From assembly GCA_027186245.1 (NCBI GenBank), contig CP114488.1:4042501-4106500 (forward strand): a DNA stretch of 64,000 nucleotides, read 5' to 3'. Numbering within the stretch: the stretch's first letter is position 1; each line of letters begins with the position of its first letter. The translations under genes and the position numbers were made by a program. Positions 35,650-46,500 of the stretch are shown here, piece after piece. The stretch comes from Coriaria nepalensis. Its lineage: Eukaryota > Streptophyta > Magnoliopsida > Cucurbitales > Coriariaceae. The notes under the pieces were generated by a model that had not been told where the DNA came from, searched no databases, and saw only the letters and a program-made list of their open reading frames with translations.

Positions 35650-37405
35650 CTATCAGAGAAGAAGGAGAGCTTAGAGTTTATATAAAACATAGAAGGAAGA
35701 CAAAAATATTTATATCCCTTAAGAGGTTAAATTTCATAAATTGAGATGATATGATACTGAAATAAACAAGATAATTTCATCATTTTGAAAATTTTACTAA
35801 TTTTGCATTTCCTCCTTGGTTGCAGTTGAAGCAATAATGAAGGCATGCATCTAGTTTTATTTTTTAATATACTTTTTTTTTTAATTTTATTGTTCTATTC
35901 GAAGGAACATTATATTCATGAGTCTATTATAACGTGACAAATGTTGAAGGTTGTCATAGTGTTTACAAAACTGTATTTTGTTATAATGTTGCTATTTTAA
36001 ATATGAATAGTTTACTTCCAATTAGTGATTTAAACTTGACATCACAAGCGTAATTTTCCATAAAGTTTTTATATAGTTCGAATTGATTTTGTTCTTTCAT
36101 CTTTGTATATGGAAGTATGGAGCACAACAAATTACTACTGGATTGTTGTATTGGTATACAATGACACAATTTTGTAAGTAGTAAACTTGATTATTATTGT
36201 AGACACCACATTCATCTCTCATTTGCTGTCACATATCAAAATTTGCATGATTATGCCTAAATTACCCTCATATTCTTTACTTTATTTTCAACAAAATATT
36301 AACGAATTTTTAGTTGCATCTCTTTATCTTAATGATTCTTTCCTTACATAATAATCTTATCTGGTTAGCTTCTTGTTAATATTACACTTGGAATAGCCTC
36401 TTTTTTTTTTATGTGCCTTGGGAACTGCAACCCATTTGTATTCATTTAATGAAAGGTTCGTATTTAATATAAAGAGGTGCAACCCAACTTGATTAACATG
36501 AATAATCAGATAGCCTTATTATATAGATAAATCAATCTACGTACATCATCCACAAATTAAGAGGAATGTTCATGTCTTACTCTCCATTCTCCACCAGGTT
36601 TCAAAGTAATAGGTTGTTCTATACAAGTAGACTTATCACACAACACATATATATCCATCGATAAAGCATGCATTTATAAGGGTAAGAGTTGATTGGACTT
36701 GACGACGCCATTGATAATGGATATACTTAATCTCAAAATAAATAACGAGTTTATGAGTTTGAATATGATTCTATTATATGAAAATGTAAGTCTACTACTA
36801 TCTAAGATAGGGCACTATCTAAAAAATCTGATTTTCTAATCTTTGTCATTCCATACTATTTGTCTTCATTATACATAATAGAGAAGGAAAGCTTAGAGTT
36901 TATATCAAACTCTAGAGAAAGACAAACATGTTTATATCTTAAAGGGTTTATAGTTCACGATTTTTCCTAACGAATAAAAATGAGATGGCATGATACTGTA
37001 ACAAACAATTCATCGTTTTTTTTTTTTTATGTTGTTTCTCTGTATTTTGAAATTCATTATGAAAAACATAAATCTTAACTTTTTAAATTGAAAAACATAT
37101 ATCTAATTAAGCCATTGAATGCCGTTCTTCAACAGTTTGATTTTCTAATCTTTTTCACCCCGTAATAGTATCTATATTCATTATACCCAACAGAGAGGCA
37201 GAGCTTAGAGTTTATATAAAACATAGGAGGATGACTAGCATGTTTATATATCTTCGAGAGGTTAAATTTCACGAATTTCCCTAATGGATATAAAACGGAG
37301 ATGACATGATACTGAAACAAACAAGATAATTTCCTCATTTTGAAAATTTACCAGTTTTGCATTTCCTCCTTGATTGCAGCTAAAGCAATAACGAAGGCAT
37401 GCATA
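35650..37405. repeat. dispersed direct repeat, three diverged copies
   Basis: A block containing GCTTAGAGTTTATATAAAAC, GTTTATAT, GAGGTTAAATTTCA, GATACTGAAACAAACAAGAT and CATTTCCTCCTTG.TTGCAG is found at about 35650-35860, 36885-37015 (shorter) and 37190-37405. The first and third copies both end at AAGGCATGCAT. Along with the upstream pair at about 34980 and 36350, this implies duplication of a unit of about 1.3 kb followed by a further partial copy. Confidence 0.8.
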
Positions 37406-38615
37406 CTCAATTTTACTTTATATTTTGAAAATATTAGTTTTCTGTTTATAATGACACCATATTCATTCATGTATCTATTAAGATTCATTTTTTGAACCAT
37501 TTTAGAATCATGTTGAAGGGGCGAAGCATCTACTACAATGTAAGAAATTTTGATGTTGTTAAAATCAAGAAAAATGATAAGATTGTCAGACACAATACAT
37601 GATTTAGTTTTTTTTTCTTCCAAAAACAATCATTGAACGTGGGTTCCGAATTGATCATTCCTAGGAACAAATTTGAGTTTGTTAAAAAAAATATTTGACA
37701 GGCCTAAATAAATGAAATATTCGTAGATAATATTACCTTTTTTTATTTTTATTTTTAAGTTTTTTATTTTTTACTTTGAAATTCTTTCTAAAATACATGA
37801 GAAAATGTTATAGGCCATCATTTTGTTTATAAAATTATTTTTTGTTGTATTGTTGCTTTTTTAAAATATGAACTTACTTCCAATTAGTGATTTAAACTTA
37901 ACATCATATATTTCATTTCCCATAGAGTTTGTGATGTTCTTTTCACCTTCTTATTTCATTTTAATAAGATTGCATATGGATTACATAAGAGAGAACACTC
38001 ATGACTACTTATGTTGTTAACATATGTCATAGGCTAGATAACATGAATGACAAGAACACAAGAATGAAATATATGCGGAAAGAATGTAAAAAAAATGAGA
38101 TATTCGGCTTCAAGATAACAAATATGCAAATAAATTTTAAATAATATTAAATTTCTTTTTTGCCAATTTGCCAACATCCTTTCAAAAACTGTATATACAA
38201 AATACTATTATTATTATTATTTTCAAAATATTTTCCGAGGTAACATAATTCAAATTATTTTGACTCTAAAATTATCATTTTGGCAAATTTCAAATGACAA
38301 GAAACAAAACATAAAAGAAGTTACTCAAATCGACAAAAAATGAGACGAATAAGTTTAAATTGGTTGAAATATACTTAAATTGGCTAAAATATGCCGACTG
38401 ACCGATTGTTGCAAAAACCCTCTTAAACCGTCTCGGGGCGTAAGGTTGGGAGAGCCTCTTTTCCCCTATCACTTTATGTTGGACTTGGGGTGCTCTCCTA
38501 TATAATAAAAACAGTTATATTGGATGATTATCTTAATGAGATTAAACTAACTAAAGACTGCTCGACTATTAGTCTACGAGTAATCCCTAAACGAAAATGG
38601 TAATTTAAAAATTTT

Positions 38616-39398
38616 CAGATCTAATTCTTAATATAGATTAAACTCATAAACATATACTAAAATCAATAATACCAACACATATCAAATATATATTTAATAG
38701 AAAACACATACAAGTTTTAGAAAACCAAAAAATTAAGATTTAAGAAAATTTAATACATAATCAAACGAATCTTCTTGCTCTTTCATCATGATCGAATTCG
38801 ATAAGAATATTGAGGTGCTCAAGTGTTCATGCTCTAATCGTAATTTACGCAGTTCAATTCGTTTGGTTGATTCTCTATTGTAAGATTTATCACATGATTC
38901 AGAAAACTTATAAAAAAAAAAGAGAAAGTCTTATTTTCTCATGATAGAAATTTCAGCTAAGACAAATAAAAATTCATGATTTTGGATCACTTGATAAGAT
39001 ATTTTCTCAGATCTAATTCTTAATATAGATTAAACTCATAAATATATACCAAAATCAATAATACCAACACATATCAAATATATATTTAATAGAAAACACA
39101 TACAATTTTTAGAAAACCAAAAAATTAAGATTTAAGAAAATTTAATACTTAATCAAACGAATCTTCTTGCTCTTTCATCATGATCAAATTCAAAAAGAAT
39201 ATTGAAGTGCTCAAGTGTTCATGCTCTAATCGTAATTCACACAGTTCAATTCATTTGGTTGATTTTCTATTGTAAGATTTATTACATGATTCAAAAAACT
39301 TATAAAAAAAAAAGAAAGTCTTATTTTCTCATGATAGAGATTTCATGTAAGAGATAAATAAAAATTTATGATTTTGGATCACTCGAGGAGATATTTAT
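38616..39398. repeat. 392-bp tandem duplication, two copies
   Basis: Copy 1 (38616-39007) and copy 2 (39008-39398) both start CAGATCTAATTCTTAATATA and run in register to TTTTGGATCACT. They share TTCTTGCTCTTTCATCATGA and AAGTGTTCATGCTCTAATCG. By eye they differ at only a few per cent of positions. The pair lies about 650 bases upstream of the kinase start codon. Confidence 0.95.
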
Positions 39399-39889
39399 AA
39401 TACTCTATTAGAGAAAATTCATCATATGGGTTACCTCTCCCCCATTTCCTTTACCTGGTATTTTGGATCTTTACTATTTTATTGAATTAGACCCAAACAT
39501 ATCGCGTAGACAGTCTCTTAGGTTTGTTTGCTTGTTTAGTTGTTCTCTTTGTTGAAATAATTTTTTTTTTTGGGGGAGAAACCGAGAGAAAAAAAGGGAC
39601 GATTAAATTATTGTTAAGGCCACCGGATGTGTAGGTGATCATGTCATCCTATATAGTTGATTTTTGCAAGCTAGTTGAAAGAACGTTGCAGACATCCGGT
39701 TAAAAAAGTGAAAACCGACCAAGAAGCCGTCGGTTAGAATTTTAGAAGAAAAGAAGCAGCAGTCTAACTGGGTCCCTCCAGTAGCCATACGATGGTCAGC
39801 TAACGTGTCAATACCACGAACAATGCAACACCAAGACAGCTAGCACTTCCCCAAAAAATAACTCCTGATCCCAATCCAACCCACTCTAC

Positions 39890-40058
39890 CCTCTCTCTCT
39901 CTCTCTCTGTAACGCTTCTTTCAATGGCGGTCAACGTGTCGTGACGTCATCAATAGTTGAACCCGTGAGAAACGCTCACCAAATCTCAGACTTCTGAAGT
40001 GATCTAGCCACTTCCTCGTTCCGATTCTGAAGTTTTAAAGCTGTATTTTTCAAGGGAT
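39890..40058 (+). promoter_or_regulatory. 5' leader/promoter region of the kinase gene with CT tract, CRE-type box and a small uORF
   Basis: A CT dinucleotide tract at 39890-39908, common near plant transcription starts, is followed by a 6-residue upstream reading frame. The uORF has ATG at 39924 and TGA at 39942-39944 (MAVNVS). A perfect TGACGTCA palindrome at 39942-39949 is the target of bZIP factors such as the TGA and HY5 groups. If transcription starts at or before the CT tract, the uORF is in the mRNA leader. If it starts later, the palindrome may be a promoter element. The sequence alone does not show which. Confidence 0.45.
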
Positions 40059-43000
40059 ATGGGCAGGATGGGAGGCATTCAGAGAACTTACTCCGCTAAT
40101 CCCGATGACTACAAGCTTCTCGAAGAGGTCGGTCATGGAGCCAGTGCGACGGTTTTCAGAGCGATCTATCTTCCATTCAATGAAGTTGTTGCTATCAAGT
40201 GCTTGGATCTCGATCGATGCAATAGCAATCTGGTTAGCTTCTTTGCTCTTCATTTTCAGAATTTGTTGATGCATTTTTTTTAGCTATCAGCTAGCTCTTT
40301 CTGAAATCTGGATTTGATCCTCGAGCTTTTGTTTGGTTTTAGATTGAATTTTTACGCAACTACGGTTTTCGTGGGTAAGAGCGTGCTGCTTATTTGATTT
40401 TCAAGTATATATGCCTAGAAAGATGTCGATAGTTAAAGAAGTTAACCTTTTCTTATCACAAGTCAGACTTGTAAGTTAGATTTGTATTTGGTTTTCCATT
40501 TTAGCATGGTGCCTTAAACTTAGTGCTTTACTTTCTCCCTCAACCCCCCCCCCCCCCCCCCCCCCCCCACCCTCTTTTTTTGTTGTTTAATTGTTCTTTT
40601 AGTTCTCGGCACTTTTTCCCTTTTTTATGTTGAAACAAAAGCTTATCTAGCTTACTTTACGTGATCATGCCAAGTCATCTGTTTCAATCAGAATTTTAAA
40701 GTGTAAATGGAAGAAGCTAAATGGTATGGAATATATCTCTTAGAAATTGTATACTCTGGAATTCTCCACGAAGAAAGAAATCTGCAGATTTTTTCTGTTT
40801 CTGTACAAAATATTCTAAATTAAGCATTCAAGTCTTCTCAAGAGCTTATATTACGGTTTGGATTGCTTTCATAGTATTAGATATCAATTTGGAAGGACCT
40901 TTTGCTTCTTCATTTGTTTTTAGGCGTCTCATTTCTTGCTCACTCTTGCTGTCTTTGTTACATCTTTGTTTTGAAAGGAATTGGGTTTAAGCCCAATAAA
41001 ATGGTAAACTTAGATAACTTTTATTTTGAAAAAAAGGGTGTTTACTTTGTAAATATCTTTCATATCTATGTGGAGATATTTACGGTCAGCCAAGTGACTA
41101 TGTTAATAAAGGATGTATTGCTGGGGAAGAATGGAATTCCATAGTAGTGCAGTTTCCCGTGAAATCTTGTTTTCATTAGTGCTGGTTTCTTCTTGTGTGG
41201 TTGTTTTTCATAACTCAAGTGGTGGATTTTTCTCCTTTGTAGGATGACGTACGAAGGGAGGCTCAAACAATGAGTTTGATAGATCATCCAAATGTTGTAA
41301 GGTCATACTGTTCCTTTGTTGTTGAACGAAACCTTTGGGTGGTCATGCCATTCATGGCAGAAGGTTCTTGTTTGCACCTAATGAAGATAGCGTATCCAGA
41401 TGGCTTTGAAGAGGCTGCTATTGGTTCTATACTAAAGGAAACACTTAAAGCTTTGGAGTACCTTCATCGCCAAGGACATATTCACCGGGACGTTAAGGTT
41501 TGTTGTCTGTGAGATTCTCTGCATTAACTCATGAGTTGGCTTTCTCTCCTTTGGCATTCTTTCATCAAGAAGATCCTAAGTTATCGATACTTGTGGTTAC
41601 AGGCTGGAAATATACTACTTGATACTAATGGGTCAGTGAAGCTTGCAGATTTCGGTGTTTCAGCTGGCATGTTTGATGCAGGTGATAGACAACGCTCTAG
41701 AAATACCTTTGTAGGGACCCCTTGCTGGTAAAATATATCATTTTCTTTTTCAAAATTTTCTTGGCTTCAGTTTCTGTACATGTTTAATTTATAATTATTG
41801 ACAGGTTCAAAAACTTTTTTTTCTTTGCAGGATGGCACCAGAGGTACTACAACCGGGAAGTGGATACAATTCAAAGTGAGTTTCTTAAATGTTGTGCTTC
41901 AAAACAATACTTTTATGTCTTAAGCTTTCAGGCATGTTGCTATAATAACTCAAGTATTGGTTGTTTGGAAATTTGGACAGTTGGACTATGACTGATGAAA
42001 TTACTATGGATACTTCAGACCAAAAATGAAAATGAAAAAGACATATGCTTGTTTAAACAACTTGTACCTGTATATTCATTTATATCTGTATGTATGTATA
42101 TTCATACATACGTATGGATGTGTGTATATATGTGTATATGTATATTTATACATCTATATATATAATCGTATATGTATATGTTCTTTTCTTTTTTGCTAGA
42201 CTTATCTTCGTCAGTTTTCGTTGTGCATTTAAATTAGTGATCTCCTCTCTGAGGAAGTATGACTTAGTTTTCATGTTGTGTGTTTGTGTAGTCTACTAAA
42301 TGGTTTCATGATGGGATATATGCCAATCTGAAAGTCTGTATATATATATGCGTATATGTATATGTTCTTTTCTATTTTGCTAGACTTATCTTCGTCAGTT
42401 TTCGTTGTGCATTTAAATTAGTGATCTCCTCTCTGAGGGAGTATGACTTAGTTTTCATGTTGTGTGTTTGTGTAGTCTACTAAATGGTTTCATGATGGGA
42501 TATATGCCAATCTGACACTACAACTACTGTTCACCCTTTTCCATCTAACTAAAGCTCCCATCTAAGCTTGTAAAACTTAGTTCATTTTCCAAAGAAATAA
42601 TTAAGGAAGTAATTTCACCAGGAAACTTTAATGATATAATGCTGAAGATAAGAAGTAAGATACAATGAGTATAATAATGATTATAAGAAGTAAGATACAA
42701 TGAGAATAATAAGGATTTTTACACTGGGAGTCCAGATAACATTTAGTAAGGTTGAGATTAATTTGTATGTTTGGTATGCTACGAGTATCAGGATCGATTG
42801 CTATAGTGTGAGGCTTGGTACACTGAAATGAAAGTAAGATTCCAAGAAATGTAGGACCATTTCCACATTTGGTTCACAAAATTTAATTGGATTGGAAACT
42901 CTTCGAAACCTTGAAAATTGCTATGCTAAGTTGTTTGCCTATGCATGATTTTGGTGCAGGGCTGACATTTGGTCCTTTGGTATAACTGCATTAGAGTTGG

Positions 43001-43471
43001 CCCACGGTCATGCACCATTCTCAAAATACCCTCCCATGAAGGTACGATATTTCAACAAGCGTGTCCAGACAGGATAACATGGGCTTTGGCCATGGTATCA
43101 GAAAGTGGTTTGTCCTTCCATTTTATTGCATTTCTATATATTCTCTCTGGCTCTAAATTTCTTCAAACTTTCCTTATTAGGTACTCCTGATGACTATACA
43201 AAATGCTCCTCCTGGACTGGATTATGATCGTGATAAAATATTTTCAAAGGTATTCTGTTCTTTCTGCTAGAGTGTAATTACTAAGATTGGATGTATGCTC
43301 CAAATTATTGAAACATTATGGGTTTGAGTGGGTGCTGTTAGCCAGTATAGAACCCTTATCATGCTTTGGGCTGAACAAAATTTGAGAGTAGTGGAATTTG
43401 CCTACTGGAAAATATCCACCTGGAAGTTCCCATTTAAGTCTCTTAGGTTCGCTCCATCCCCATTAAAAAAA

Positions 43472-43528
<57 letters not shown>

Positions 43529-46500
43529 ATTAGACAATAAACAATAATAATTAAATAATATAATGATAATAATGATGATGATGATACCAATAATTATTAC
43601 TTATAAAGAGAAATAACAATTGCACATATATATATATATAATATACAGATTAATAATGATGATGATGATACCAATAATTATTACTTATAAAGAGAAATAA
43701 CAATTGCACATATATATATATAATATACAGATTAATAATGATGATGATGATGATGATGATGATTATTGTTATAAATTAACTAGGAGAAAATAACTTATAA
43801 ATATATAAGAAAACTTTGATTATACTCTCCCTGCTACTTATTTTGCCTTCATGTATATGCCTTGAGCCTAGCTGCTCATTCCACCCATCCAATTCTCAAG
43901 TGTGATTGAGGGTCTGAGGTTGGCCGGTCGGGTGGGAACTGGACCTAGGTTTATCAAAGTTTGTTTTTGTTGGCACACGTGGGGGTTGAATTACTGTCAA
44001 AAGGATAATCATTTTCAGTATTTATTTATGGGATATAAAGGTATGTTTTCCATGTTAATATATTTTGTGTATATAATATGCTCAAAGGGGCATGTGGCAT
44101 GTAATTTCCACACATAGGCCAGGCTCGGGCTTAAACTACTTGTTTTAGCCTTGTTTGTATGCAAGTTGGCCCTTGATTTTCAGGCCTTACTGGGCTGGCC
44201 TTAATTAATTCTTTGATTTCTCTGATGGGCTGGGTCTTCCATGCCAGATAAGCTGCTAGGGTCCATCCTCTGGTCTACTTCTCTGTTAGATGGTAAAGGA
44301 CATTTTAGTCCTAGCCTGGGTAATATAATGCATTCATCTTTTAAAATATTCTAATGAGAAGATTTCCAGTTGTTATCAGTCTTTTAAAGAAATGGTTGCA
44401 ATGTGCCTGGTCAAAGATCAAACCAAGAGGCCGACGGCTGAGAAGCTATTGAAACACTCAATATTCAAGAATGCAAAGCCTCCAGAGCTTTCTGTGAAGA
44501 AACTATTTACTGACTTGCCTCCTCTTTGGAACCGTGTAAAGGCCCTCCAGGTAAGCTGTCACACTGCAATTTTACATTTATTGCACTTTTACTTGTCCTG
44601 ACATGTTATTTGATGGCCTGGCTAAATGCTGCAGCTTAAAGATGCAGCACAATTGGCTTTAAGGAAAATGCCATCAGCAGAACAAGAAGCACTATCACAG
44701 GTCAAAAACTTCACCCGGCAATGTTTAAAGTACTTTCATTGTTAAACTGGTCATCATTATCCAACTAGAGTGTATTATGTGCTCCACCTTTTTCTTTTCT
44801 ACTCCTTCCTTTTCTTTCTTTGGTAACTGTAATACTGCTGTGATTCTTGAGGAAGTTCCTTTATACAACCATGTTAAATATATATGTTTGGTGGGGAAGG
44901 TGTTGATGATAAAGTAAGTGGTCTACTCTGGTTTTTTTCTAGCTGAATTATATTCTCGAAGATAAGTTGATCTCTAGAGGATTCCAGAGTCTCTTTTTGT
45001 TTGTCATATATATATATATATCTTTGTGCTTTTGCGTTGGGGGAGGCACCTGGTATGACCCTGTGATATCTTATCTCGATATATTTTATATAGATGTTGT
45101 GATCCAAGGTAAAACTGGTCATTTGGTTCACTAAACAGAATACAATATGAGAACACCACATTTGAGCCTGTCTGAGTTGCTTCGTACAATCTACTATTTT
45201 AGAATATATTAAAATGTTTTTCTCTCATTTACTACCACTCTATTCATATTTTATCTCCTGATCTCATCAGAGCGAGTACCAGCGAGGAGTTAGTGCATGG
45301 AATTTTGATGTTGAGGATTTGAAAGCCCAGGCCTCACTGGTATGTTCACTTTATAACACAATACTGAAGTAATTCATGCAATATCTTAAATATTAAATAC
45401 AATATTTTTTAAAATACGTTTTTTATTCTTTTATCTTCGCCCTGAAAATAAAAAAATTGTGTTATGCTTTGGCCAGGTGCATGATGATGATGATGATATG
45501 GCAGAGATGAAGGAAGAGGAAGAAAGTGTGAAATCATCTATTAGTGATAAGGTTATCTGTTTGTTAGTATCAGTTTTCTTCTATTAGTTGATATCAATTT
45601 TCATCACCTTCATTTCTTGTATTCATTCATCTAGCGTATCCGTTTTGAAAATTAGTCTCTCCCACATGAGGTTATCATGCTATTTATCAATTGCAGTATG
45701 AAAATGACACCCTATCTGGTTTGAGGAAATGGACCTCGAGTAATGGATTACCTCAGGCTGAGCGACGAGTGCCAGTAAGTGGTAAGGACTTGCCACCTTA
45801 TGAATGCTTGACCAAAAAGGGCAAGATTCTAGAAAATGATTTGTTGGAATCCATTTCCCAAGAGAAACCTGGTGCAATGAAAATTGGAAATAATTCCGAG
45901 GCGACAACATCAACTTCAGGACAAGATATTTTACACTCCACGACTGAAACTCAGTCAGTGAAAAGTCGCCAAACTCAGAGTGGGCCCCTCATTCCTGGTA
46001 TTGTCCTTGGTCATTCAATAACAGAAAGAGGGCATAACTCTGAGAGGTTTGTCATTCTTAATTGCTGCTTATTTTTTTCATCTTCTTATTGCATTTGTCA
46101 TAGCTTAATGAGATTCTTGTGAAAGACTTCTAGATGTGTGGTTCCATTTTATGATGTTGGTGAATCAGTCATGACAGAAAAACAAGTTGTTTCTCCTTAT
46201 TACTTGACCATGGTGGTAGGAACTGTGTATGGTGCAGAAAGATGGCACAAATGAAATCAATGAGAAACTGAAAGAAGCTAAATGAATAAAATAACAATTC
46301 CTTCATTTAAAAGGCCTAGTTAAGAGCCTAAGACATGCTCTTGATTTCCTTTGTAAAGGCACTAAAGTCCAAAAAGAGTAGGGAAACTAAAGCCCCACTA
46401 GAAAATAATTCCAATATTGACAGGATTAGTGGCTGATAGTGTTGGAAATAAAAAAGGATAGTGTTAGGATTTGGTTAGAGAAATCTGAGGAGAAATATTA

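Larger units (their letters stand above)
33921..39889. other. intergenic, AT-rich, built partly of duplicated blocks
   Basis: Apart from the repeats listed separately I see no gene. Blocks at about 34980-35130 and 36350-36500 resemble one another (AATAGCCTCTTTTTTTT, AACCCATTTGT, TTCGTATTTAATATAAAGAG). T-runs and A-runs are frequent. Short open frames have no recognised motif. Confidence 0.5.

Noticed and set aside
43402..43590. Frames encoding poly-Phe and Tyr-Ile repeats
   Set aside because: Direct translation of the A25 and TA microsatellite in a kinase intron.
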